Assembly: GCA_964650945.1 (NCBI GenBank)
Contig: CAZYXU010000106.1
Location: forward strand, 1-12,696
Direction of reading: 5' to 3'
DNA from: JAXGPF01 sp964650945
GTDB taxonomy: Bacteria; Verrucomicrobiota; Kiritimatiellia; JAAZAB01
DNA length: 12,696 nt
Shown: positions 1 through 5,761 of the stretch, one piece after another
Position numbering within the stretch: the stretch's first letter is position 1
Layout: each line of letters opens with the position of its first letter
Program-made: the position numbers and the translations under genes
Notes under the pieces: generated by a model
Told to the model about the DNA's origin: nothing
Databases searched by the model: none
The model's input: only the letters and a program-made list of their open reading frames with translations

Positions 1-1547
1 ACCCGCCCGAGATAATGCCAGTGATACAGCGCGGCAAACGGCAGGATCGCGGCGATCATGTAAGCCAGGCTGAGCGCGAGGTTCAATGTGCCGCCGAATC
101 CCGACAGGATCACCACCGGATTCCGTTGCCGTAAATTGAGGAAGATGGCGCCCAGACCGGTGGCCAGCGCGCAAAAGGCCGCCGACATGGCCACGGACAG
201 CATAACCGCCACCCCGCGCACGCCCGGCGCCACATCCAGCAATACGCTGGAAAGCAGCAGCAATCCGGCGCTGACCGCCAGCAAGCCCGCCCAGGCGGCC
301 GCGAACTTGATCAGCAACACCCGCCCCATGCTCACCGGCGACAGCCCCAAAATCCAGCAGCCATGCCCTTCCAGGCTCATTTGCGGATAGACAAACCGGG
401 AGCAAAACGAACACATGATCGCCGCCAGGCTGAAGATGTTCAGGAAGGCGATCAGGTTGCGCCAGACCGGATCGAGCAGATGGTAATTCAGATTGCGCAA
501 ATTAAGGAAATAAACCGCCAGCAAACAGAAAAACACCGCCCCTTGCGTCCATTGCACCGGATCGCGCATCAACTGCCGCCAGTCTTTCAGCACCAGCGCC
601 CGGTAGTCCTGCCGCAGAAAAAACAGCAGGTTTTCACCCCAGGCGATCCTGGCGGACACCCGGCCGGGCCGGCGCCGGCGGGGCGTCAAAGTGCGCTGCC
701 AGGCGGAATAAAACCACGCCTGCCCCAGGCGCTCCACCAACAGCCCGGCCAGCAACAGGTTGGAGAGCAACACGGCCGAAAACCCGGCGCCGCGCGGCCA
801 ATCGCCATGACTGAAAGCCAAAATACCTTCCGCCACCCAATGGCTGGGCCAGAGCGGGAAGGACGCCAGGCGCAGCCCCGGGATCAGCCGCGCCAGCATG
901 AAGACTGCGTCATCCGTGCGTTCCGGCGCCGCCGCCATGGCGGACTGCCACCACCACCAGCCGGCGGCCGCCGCCAGTGCCAACCCCAGCCATCCCGGGT
1001 GCAGGCGCGGCAGCCAGCGCACCGCCGCCAATGTCAGCAATGTGCCGACGCCGCAACACAGCAGCACGAACGGCGCCGATAACAATCCCGTCCATAACAC
1101 AAACACCAAAGGCAGTTTTTCATGCATGACAAACGCGCCGACAAACGGCACGATCATGAAGAAAAACGCCCAGGCCGAGATCAGGGTGATTTCCAGCCAC
1201 TGGTGCAGGATGCGCCGGCCATGCGGCACCGGGGATAAGATCAGGAACGGCGTCTCCGCCGACCGGAAGATCACCGCGAAGGCGGTGATCAGGCTGGAGA
1301 CCAGCAGCATGATTGCCAGGCTGAAAAAAAACAGCGAAAACAGCCGCTGGATCAGCAAGGCGCCCACGCCGCCCAGGGCTGAGATGAAGCGGAAACCGTC
1401 GAGGAACAGCCGCCACAAGCCGGCCAACAGGCCCAACGCGAAACAGGCGATGAACGCCTGCTTGAACCGCGACTGCCGCCGGCCCGCGCGCAGGGCGTTG
1501 GCCAGCGCCGAAAAATCCTTGCGTAATAAAATTAAGAGCGTTGGCAT
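1..1547 (-). CDS. Putative ABC transporter permease subunit (ABC_tran_2-like), partial
   Basis: The reading frame is open for 515 codons from an ATG at 1547-1545 and runs off the left edge without a stop. The protein is very hydrophobic, with likely membrane segments near residues 31-50, 66-95, 120-141, 146-176, 184-199, 256-272, 336-350, 365-382, 412-437, 446-470 and 479-508. Two stretches resemble the PF16949-type putative ABC permease family: KDWRQLMRDP (321-330) in the central cytoplasmic region, and SLEGHGCWILGLSPVS (391-406) before a membrane pair. Members are about 540-560 residues, so only the C-terminal tail should be missing. A TGA lies in frame six codons upstream, which fixes the ATG as the first possible methionine. 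No Shine-Dalgarno sequence is visible. The family normally works with a separate ABC ATPase; none is encoded upstream, where the transposase/REP cluster lies, so any partner must be past the left edge or elsewhere. The substrate is unknown. Confidence 0.8.
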   Translation of the reverse strand, partial: MPTLLILLRKDFSALANALRAGRRQSRFKQAFIACFALGLLAGLWRLFLDGFRFISALGGVGALLIQRLFSLFFFSLAIMLLVSSLITAFAVIFRSAETPFLILSPVPHGRRILHQWLEITLISAWAFFFMIVPFVGAFVMHEKLPLVFVLWTGLLSAPFVLLCCGVGTLLTLAAVRWLPRLHPGWLGLALAAAAGWWWWQSAMAAAPERTDDAVFMLARLIPGLRLASFPLWPSHWVAEGILAFSHGDWPRGAGFSAVLLSNLLLAGLLVERLGQAWFYSAWQRTLTPRRRRPGRVSARIAWGENLLFFLRQDYRALVLKDWRQLMRDPVQWTQGAVFFCLLAVYFLNLRNLNYHLLDPVWRNLIAFLNIFSLAAIMCSFCSRFVYPQMSLEGHGCWILGLSPVSMGRVLLIKFAAAWAGLLAVSAGLLLLSSVLLDVAPGVRGVAVMLSVAMSAAFCALATGLGAIFLNLRQRNPVVILSGFGGTLNLALSLAYMIAAILPFAALYHWHYLGR

Positions 1548-1556
1548 GTTGCTATG

Positions 1557-1586
1557 TTTATATCACACCGTGTATGTGGCGCACAA
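1557..1586 (-). promoter_or_regulatory. Possible sigma70-type promoter for the permease gene
   Basis: On the minus strand TTGTGC (1586-1581) is followed by 18 nt and TATAAA (1562-1557). The -10 matches the consensus at five of six positions; the -35 keeps only TTG plus one base. The expected transcription start falls 2-5 nt before the ATG at 1547, which would give a nearly leaderless mRNA and fits the absence of a Shine-Dalgarno sequence. Prediction from pattern only. Confidence 0.4.
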
Positions 1587-1592
1587 TTCTAT

Positions 1593-1622
1593 GGTCCCGG
1601 CGGGACAAGCCCGCCGGGGACC
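1593..1622. repeat. Hairpin repeat at the distal end of the REP array
   Basis: GGTCCCGGCGGG (1593-1604), loop ACAAG (1605-1609) and CCCGCCGGGGACC (1610-1622) form a 12-bp stem with one bulged G. The loop resembles the GCAAG loop of the REP hairpins upstream of the transposase, so this copy appears to be in the opposite orientation to the adjacent tandem units. It lies between the permease promoter and the array. Confidence 0.6.
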
Positions 1623-1623
1623 G

Positions 1624-1784
1624 GAATCCATCCCCCTGCCGGCCTGCCCGCCGGGTGGTCCGAATCCTCCTGCCGGCCTGCCCGCCGGGTCCGAATCCTC
1701 CTGCCGGCCTGCCCGCCGGGCCCGAATCCACCTGCCGGCCTGCCCGCCGGGCCCGAATCCTCCTGCCGGCTTGCCCGGCAGGAG
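1624..1784 (+). repeat. Tandem array of five REP-like units, 31-nt period
   Basis: Five units each carry GAATCC, a short linker and a GC-rich imperfect palindrome. The palindromes start at 1636, 1670, 1701, 1732 and 1763, so the period is 34 nt once and then exactly 31 nt. In units 1-4 the arms CCTGCCGG and CCGCCGGG pair with one G-T wobble and one C-C mismatch around loop CCTGC. Unit 5 is perfect: CTCCTGCCGG (1760-1769), loop CTTGC, CCGGCAGGAG (1775-1784). Unit 5 ends one base after the stop codon of the adjacent transposase, so in RNA from that gene it would form a 10-bp stem right after translation ends. There is no U-tract, so intrinsic termination is doubtful. These resemble REP sequences associated with IS200-like tyrosine transposases. 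Confidence 0.8.
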
Positions 1785-1785
1785 A

Positions 1786-2592
1786 TCACGACTTGCCGGC
1801 GATACGCCGGATGACGTCCAAGTCATACTCGCTAAAAGTCCCCGCGTAATACCCATTCTGCCAAACCCGACACCCCGCCGCGCGCGCCAACTTGTTCTGA
1901 AACCACAATGCAATCTCCTCCGGTGACCGCGCGATATCGCCCCGCAACGCCATGTGGATATGGTCCGGCATAACGGACAGCGCAGCGATGCGGCATCCGG
2001 CACCGTCTGCCGCGGCAAAAGCGGCGTCGCGCAGTTGCGCAAGTTTGCCGGGGTTGGTGATCCTGTACCGGTCGGCAACGACCAGGACGATGTGCAGGTT
2101 GTACCAGTAGCGGCCGCTGTCGGATTGGGATGGTCGGGCAAGGTCAACCTCCGGACACACCACCGTGAACTGGCGCATGATCGCTTCGAAGCGCGGATCG
2201 GCAAATCCTTCCTTGCCGACTTGTTTACGGATGTAGTTTTCAACAGCCGGCGTGGTGTTTTCGCCAAGGCCGCGGAAGGCCACCTTCCGACTGAACTTCA
2301 CGGCCACGCCGGCCTTGCGCAACGCATGCTGCAGGCGGCCCTTGGCACGCATGCAAAAGAACACGGGACTGACCGGCGGGGTAACGCTGAAGAGCAGTTG
2401 AATCTTGTCGGCGGTGGCATGGGCTTCGAGCAAGCGCAGGCCGTCGGGTTCCCATGCGGAAGCGCCGTCGCGCGCGGCGGCGGCGCTGTCCGGGGGCAGC
2501 AAGCTTCCCGCGGCCGGCCAACCGGTCCAATCGTAGCGGAGCGCGAAAGAGGAACGGAGATTATGGGCCGAATAAAGGGGTGGCGGGGCCAT
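1786..2592 (-). CDS. Fused double-Y1 (IS200-like) HUH transposase, REP-associated
   Basis: The product is 268 residues, about twice a standard Y1 transposase. The C-terminal half (about 162-268) begins with a Y1 first strand (YNLHIVLVVADRYRI, 164-178), carries the HUH motif His211-Ile-His213 in MPDHIHMAL, and ends soon after WQNGYYAGTF (244-253). The N-terminal half (about 7-130) looks like a second Y1 fold: a strand at 7-24, ADKIQLLFSV (61-70) where HIHLL would be expected, KGRLQHALRK (84-93), and VENYIRKQ (117-124), which matches the catalytic Tyr-x3-Gln helix. The N-half thus supplies Tyr120/Gln124 and the C-half His211/His213. The expected activity is cleavage and joining of single-stranded DNA at hairpins. 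The ATG at 2592 is preferred because domain similarity starts there; the frame stays open to 2718, but only through the duplicated repeat. A weak GGCAGG lies upstream. A similar two-domain transposase layout is known to me from Planctomycetes, from memory only. Confidence 0.85.
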   Translation of the reverse strand: MAPPPLYSAHNLRSSFALRYDWTGWPAAGSLLPPDSAAAARDGASAWEPDGLRLLEAHATADKIQLLFSVTPPVSPVFFCMRAKGRLQHALRKAGVAVKFSRKVAFRGLGENTTPAVENYIRKQVGKEGFADPRFEAIMRQFTVVCPEVDLARPSQSDSGRYWYNLHIVLVVADRYRITNPGKLAQLRDAAFAAADGAGCRIAALSVMPDHIHMALRGDIARSPEEIALWFQNKLARAAGCRVWQNGYYAGTFSEYDLDVIRRIAGKS

Positions 2593-2614
2593 TCGTGACC
2601 TGCCGGTTTCCCGC

Positions 2615-2665
2615 TCCTGCCGGGCAAGCCGGCAGGGAGCGTCAGGCGGCCTGGTCATCATTTTG
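2615..2665 (-). repeat. Upstream REP-containing direct repeat, copy 1
   Basis: This 51-nt unit contains a perfect hairpin, CCTGCCGG (2616-2623), loop GCAAG, CCGGCAGG (2629-2636), followed by a conserved tail ending in GGTCATCATTTTG. It is identical to the copy at 2672-2722, with a 6-nt spacer (TCCCGA). It lies 23 nt upstream of the transposase ATG and could affect transcription or be bound by the transposase. Confidence 0.85.
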
Positions 2666-2671
2666 TCCCGA

Positions 2672-2722
2672 TCCTGCCGGGCAAGCCGGCAGGGAGCGTC
2701 AGGCGGCCTGGTCATCATTTTG
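2672..2722 (-). repeat. Upstream REP-containing direct repeat, copy 2
   Basis: This is the second 51-nt copy, identical to 2615-2665, with its hairpin at 2673-2693 (8-bp stem, 5-nt GCAAG loop). The repeat period is 57 nt, or 19 codons, so the two copies keep the same frame and would encode MMTRPPDAPCRLARQ twice if translation began at 2718. It ends 33 nt before the stop codon of the neighbouring carboxynorspermidine synthase gene. Confidence 0.85.
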
Positions 2723-2755
2723 CAATTTCCATCCTGATCGAATGCGGCGCCAGCA

Positions 2756-3934
2756 TCATGGATTGATTACTTCCACCCACGGCAGACCGCGGAGATTCAG
2801 TTGCTCCATGAACGGGTCGGGATCGAACTGCTCGACGTTGAACACGCCCTGCCCGCGCCAGACGCCGGTGAGCATCAGCATCCCGCCGATCACGGCCGGC
2901 ACGCCGGTGGTGTAGGAAATGGCCTGGGACTTGACCTCGCGGTAGCAGGCGGCGTGGTCGCAGATATTGTAAATGTAAACCTTTTTGGGCCGGCCGTCCT
3001 TGACGCCCTCGAGCATGCAGCCGATATTGGTCTTGCCATGGTAATTTTCTGCCAGCGATGACGGCTCCGGCAGGACCGCCTTCAGAAATTTCAGCGGCAC
3101 AATCTGCTTGCCCTCATATTCCACCGGGTCGATCCGGGTCAGGCCGACATTCTGCAACACGCGCAGATGGGTCAGGTATTCCTGCCCGAACGTCATCCAG
3201 AACCGGATACGTTTCAGCCCGGGCAGATGTTTCACCAGCGACTCCAATTCCTCATGGTGCAGCAGGTACATTTTCCGCGGGCCGATCCCGGGAAAATCGA
3301 AGGTCCGGCTGACCGACAGCGGATCGATTTCATGCCATTGGCCGTTTTCCCAGAATTTGCCGCGCTGGGAAATTTCGCGTATGTTGATTTCGGAGTTGAA
3401 GTTGGTGGCAAAGGCGCGGCCATGTTCGCCGGCATTGCAATCCATGATGTCCACGTAATGGATTTCATCGAAGTGATGCTTCAAGGCATAGGCGCAAAAG
3501 ACATTGGTCACGCCGGGATCGAAGCCGCATCCCAGCAGCGCCATGATGCCGCGCTCCCGGAACCGCGCGTGGTAATCCCACTGCCATTTATAGCAGAAGC
3601 GGGCCTCGTCCGGCGGCTCGTAGTTGGCGGTATCCAGGTAATCCACGCCCGCGGCCAGGCATGCATCCATGATGGCCAGGTCCTGGTAAGGCAGGGCCAG
3701 GTTCATGACCAGCCGCGGATGGTGGGTTTGGATCAGCGCGGCCACTTCCGCCGCGTTGTCGGCATCCACCTGGGCGATATCGACCGGGCGCGGCAACTGG
3801 CCGCGGATACGTTCGCACTTGGCCAGCGTGCGGCTGGCAAGGCAGATTTCCGCAAAAACTTCCGGCATCTGGGCGCACTTGTGCGCCACCACCCCGCCCA
3901 CTCCGCCGGCGCCGATGATTAACACCTTGTTCAT
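2756..3934 (-). CDS. Carboxynorspermidine/carboxyspermidine synthase (saccharopine dehydrogenase-like)
   Basis: The 392-residue product matches the NADPH-dependent enzyme that joins L-aspartate semialdehyde to 1,3-diaminopropane or putrescine, giving carboxynorspermidine or carboxyspermidine for cytoplasmic polyamine synthesis. The N-terminal Rossmann motif IGAGGVGGVVAHKCAQ (7-22) and the following ICLASRTLAKCERI block are typical of the family. So are NLALPYQDLAIMDACLAAG, the LDTANYEPPDE block, GCGFDPGVTNVF, DCNAGEHG, FATNFNSEINIRE, HLPGLKRIRFWMTFGQ, SQAISYTTGVPA and GVFNVEQFDPDPF near the end. The length agrees with the usual 395-415. AGGAG lies six bases before the ATG. The gene starts 12 nt after the stop of the upstream zinc dehydrogenase, so the two are probably co-transcribed. 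The decarboxylase (NspC/CASDC) that normally follows is not in the window; the next gene downstream is the transposase. The diamine used cannot be told from sequence. Confidence 0.92.
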   Translation of the reverse strand: MNKVLIIGAGGVGGVVAHKCAQMPEVFAEICLASRTLAKCERIRGQLPRPVDIAQVDADNAAEVAALIQTHHPRLVMNLALPYQDLAIMDACLAAGVDYLDTANYEPPDEARFCYKWQWDYHARFRERGIMALLGCGFDPGVTNVFCAYALKHHFDEIHYVDIMDCNAGEHGRAFATNFNSEINIREISQRGKFWENGQWHEIDPLSVSRTFDFPGIGPRKMYLLHHEELESLVKHLPGLKRIRFWMTFGQEYLTHLRVLQNVGLTRIDPVEYEGKQIVPLKFLKAVLPEPSSLAENYHGKTNIGCMLEGVKDGRPKKVYIYNICDHAACYREVKSQAISYTTGVPAVIGGMLMLTGVWRGQGVFNVEQFDPDPFMEQLNLRGLPWVEVINP

Positions 3935-3946
3935 CCTGCTCCTTTT

Positions 3947-4984
3947 TTATTCCCTGAAATCGATCATGGCCTTGATCACGCCGCCGCGATAGCCGGCCAC
4001 CAGCTCAAACGCTTCCGCCGCCCGCGCCAGCGGGAAGCGGTGCGTCACCATGAAATCCACGTCCAGCAATCCGCCGGCCATCAGGGCCAGGGTGGCCGCC
4101 GTACAGCCGCATTGCCGCCGGACGTTCAGCACGCGCACTTCGGCCCGGCGCGCCCGGTCAATCGTCAACGCGATCTGATCCACCTCCGGAATGCCGATCA
4201 GCATCAGGCGGCCGCCGGGGCAAATCATTTCCAGCGCCTGATCGACCGCCGACTGCTGGCCGCAGCATTCAAACACGGCATCCAGCCCGCCCGGAACCCG
4301 GGTCTTGATTTTATCCGCAAGCGCGTCTTCCGGCCGACCGGTCCAGTGCGCGCCGGCGGCTTGCGCCGCGCGCCGGCGGTAATCCAGCGGGTCCGCGGCA
4401 TAAATTTCCCCTGCTCCCAGCAGTTGGGCGCACCGGATCACGCTCAAGCCAATCGGCCCGCAGCCCAGCACACCCACGCGCGCGCCCTTCAGCGGCAATG
4501 CGCCGCGCGCGGCATACAAGCCGATGGCCAGCGGTTCCGACAAAGCTCCCTGCCCCGCGCTCATTTTATCATCCAGCCGCAGGCAACAATGCGCCGGCAT
4601 CACCAGCCGCTCCGACAGGCAGCCTTCGGCCTGGCCGGGGCATCCCAGAAAACGCAGTTTGCGGCAGGTATGCGGCCGCCCCAACCGGCACTGGTCGCAC
4701 TCGCCGCAATGCATGGCCGGGTCCACCGCCACGCGGTCGCCCGGCCGCAAATGCCGGACCGCCGTTCCAACCCGCTCCACCGCCGCCGCGCACTCATGGC
4801 CCAGGGTGAAGGGATATTGCACCACCTGGCTGCCGATGCGGCCGGTGGTGTAGTAATGCACATCCGACCCGCATACCCCGACCGCCGCCATGCGCAGCAG
4901 CACGTCATCCGCATTGTGCAGACACGGGTCCGGCACTTCCATGACCTCCAGCCGGCGCAATGCCGTCAGACGCAAAGCCTGCAT
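3947..4984 (-). CDS. Zinc-dependent medium-chain dehydrogenase, sorbitol/xylitol dehydrogenase type
   Basis: The 345-residue protein is an MDR-family NAD(P)-dependent alcohol/polyol dehydrogenase. Catalytic zinc ligands are Cys38 (GVCGSD), His63 and Glu64 (GHE). Structural zinc cysteines are Cys93, Cys96, Cys99 and Cys107 (CGECDQC...C). The VCGSDVHYYTTGRIG segment is characteristic of sorbitol/xylitol dehydrogenases. The Rossmann motif GVLGCGPIG follows near the middle, with an Asp (AADPLD) at the end of the second strand that favours NAD. The ATG at 4984 is chosen because AGAGGAG lies just upstream and family similarity begins there; the open frame reaches 5158, but that extension is not homologous-looking. 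It is the first gene of a two-gene operon with the carboxynorspermidine synthase. The substrate is unknown; a sugar alcohol or related polyol is most likely. A direct role in polyamine synthesis is not established. Confidence 0.9.
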   Translation of the reverse strand: MQALRLTALRRLEVMEVPDPCLHNADDVLLRMAAVGVCGSDVHYYTTGRIGSQVVQYPFTLGHECAAAVERVGTAVRHLRPGDRVAVDPAMHCGECDQCRLGRPHTCRKLRFLGCPGQAEGCLSERLVMPAHCCLRLDDKMSAGQGALSEPLAIGLYAARGALPLKGARVGVLGCGPIGLSVIRCAQLLGAGEIYAADPLDYRRRAAQAAGAHWTGRPEDALADKIKTRVPGGLDAVFECCGQQSAVDQALEMICPGGRLMLIGIPEVDQIALTIDRARRAEVRVLNVRRQCGCTAATLALMAGGLLDVDFMVTHRFPLARAAEAFELVAGYRGGVIKAMIDFRE

Positions 4985-4995
4985 AAATCTCCTCT
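4978..4995 (-). promoter_or_regulatory. Ribosome binding site deciding the dehydrogenase start
   Basis: On the minus strand AGAGGAG lies four to five bases before the ATG at 4984-4982. No comparable site precedes the more distal ATG at 5158, so the shorter protein is preferred. Confidence 0.75.
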
Positions 4996-5030
4996 GCCCG
5001 CCGCGGGGCGCCATGGGGCGCGGGGCCCGA

Positions 5031-5060
5031 CTGACATGCAAAATCCCAAGCGAGTATAAT
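5031..5060 (+). promoter_or_regulatory. Strong sigma70-like promoter, plus strand
   Basis: CTGACA (5031-5036), an 18-nt spacer and a perfect TATAAT (5055-5060) form a near-consensus promoter pointing to the DJ-1/PfpI gene. It would give a 5' leader of about 105 nt. A minus-strand -10 overlaps it. Confidence 0.5.
5053..5058 (-). promoter_or_regulatory. Possible -10 element for the dehydrogenase operon
   Basis: TATACT reads on the minus strand at 5058-5053 and overlaps the plus-strand TATAAT. Transcription would start about 60 nt before the dehydrogenase ATG. No convincing -35 was found at 16-18 nt, so this is tentative. Confidence 0.3.
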
Positions 5061-5122
5061 TTGCCATGTTTGGCCGCTGAAAGCAAGCCGCGGCTGCAAG
5101 CCAGACCGCCCAGGGTCAAGGC

Positions 5123-5151
5123 TTGACGCGGGAGGCGGGGCGCATTACTCT
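5123..5151 (+). promoter_or_regulatory. Second possible promoter of the DJ-1/PfpI gene
   Basis: TTGACG (5123-5128), a 17-nt spacer and TACTCT (5146-5151) lie just upstream of the gene. The -35 is good (five of six) and the -10 keeps only the key T, A and final T. It overlaps the leader made from the upstream promoter. AAGGAG at 5157-5162 is the ribosome binding site, nine bases before the ATG. Confidence 0.4.
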
Positions 5152-5171
5152 GCTGCAAGGAGAATTACCCC

Positions 5172-5717
5172 ATGAAATCCGAGCAACCACTAAAAGGCAA
5201 AACCGTATTGATGGTCCTGGCGCCCACCGGTTTCCAGGAGGACGAGTTTGGCAAGCCCAGCGAACTGCTCGACCAACTGGGCGCCGCCATCACCATCGCC
5301 AGCAAACGCAAAGGGACGCTTTATGGCATATCCGGCAGCAAGGTCATTGCCCATGGCCTGATCACGGAATATCAGGCCGCGGATTTTGACGCCGTGCTGT
5401 TCATCGGCGGCCCCGGCGCGGAGGTGTTTTTTGACGACCCCGCCGCCCACCAACTGGCGCGGGAAGCTTTGGATGCCCCGCGCGTCAAGGTTTTGGGCGC
5501 GATCTGCATCGCCCCGGTGACCCTGGCCAACGCCGGCGTGTTGAACGGCAAGCACGCCACGGCCTTCTCATCCGTCCAGGATCAAATCGCCGCGCAGGGC
5601 GCCATGGTGGAGCGTAAGCAAAGCCTGGTCCAGAATGGCAAAATCATTACCGCCTCCGGCCCGCAGGCGGCGCCGGATTTCGCCCAGAAGATCGTCACGA
5701 TGCTTTTGCAATTCTGA
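5172..5717 (+). CDS. DJ-1/PfpI family protein
   Basis: The 181-residue protein belongs to the DJ-1/ThiJ/PfpI class-I glutamine amidotransferase-like fold, a cytoplasmic family that includes chaperones, glyoxalase/deglycase-type enzymes and peptidases. The nucleophile elbow is visible as GAICIAPVTLA with Cys112, following the IGGPGA turn (78-83). The conserved acidic residue expected near the N-terminus is probably Glu23 in FQEDEF. The residue after Cys112 is Ile rather than His, so a PfpI protease-like Cys-His pair is not evident and the activity cannot be assigned. Length is normal (170-190). The start is supported by AAGGAG nine bases upstream. It is the only plus-strand gene, transcribed divergently from the dehydrogenase operon and convergently with the beta-helix gene, from which it is separated by 44 nt. 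Confidence 0.88.
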   Translation: MKSEQPLKGKTVLMVLAPTGFQEDEFGKPSELLDQLGAAITIASKRKGTLYGISGSKVIAHGLITEYQAADFDAVLFIGGPGAEVFFDDPAAHQLAREALDAPRVKVLGAICIAPVTLANAGVLNGKHATAFSSVQDQIAAQGAMVERKQSLVQNGKIITASGPQAAPDFAQKIVTMLLQF

Positions 5718-5761
5718 ATACTTTTTTCAAAAGCTGACTTCTGCCCGCAGTTCCCCGGGAT

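Larger units (their letters stand above)
1593..2722 (-). mobile_element. REP / Y1-transposase (RAYT-like) cluster
   Basis: This interval groups the transposase gene with hairpin repeats on both sides. The perfect downstream hairpin (1762-1782) and the two upstream hairpins (2616-2636 and 2673-2693) share an identical core: stem CCTGCCGG, loop CTTGC, stem CCGGCAGG. The downstream core reads this way on the plus strand and the upstream cores on the minus strand. In known REP-RAYT systems the single-copy transposase is flanked by REPs in inverted orientation, and this arrangement fits. The outer limits are those of the visible repeats; no target-site duplication was recognised and IS200-like elements do not make one. 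Confidence 0.6.

Noticed and set aside
1624..1784. CRISPR array
   Set aside because: The 31-nt period contains no unique spacers; consecutive units are nearly identical across their full length and form hairpins, as REP arrays do.
898..1926. Plus-strand open frame of 342 codons with a proline-rich repeated tail
   Set aside because: It is antisense to the permease gene and the transposase end, has no ribosome binding site, and its proline-rich repeats are only the translated REP array.
1563..2267. Minus-strand open frame of 234 codons overlapping the transposase
   Set aside because: It is in another frame of the transposase gene and its tail is the translated GC-rich repeat. No family similarity was recognised.
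3167..3922. Long plus-strand frame across the carboxynorspermidine synthase gene
   Set aside because: It is antisense to a strongly recognisable gene. Long antisense frames are expected in GC-rich coding DNA.
4985..5158. 58-residue N-terminal extension of the zinc dehydrogenase
   Set aside because: The extension has no family similarity and would cover the promoter region; AGAGGAG supports the start at 4984.
5702..5734. Intrinsic terminator between the convergent DJ-1/PfpI and beta-helix genes
   Set aside because: GCTTTTG and CAAAAGC are 7-bp inverted arms but 19 nt apart, AT-rich and overlapping the stop codon. A smaller CTTTT/AAAAG stem is also weak, so no confident terminator could be called.
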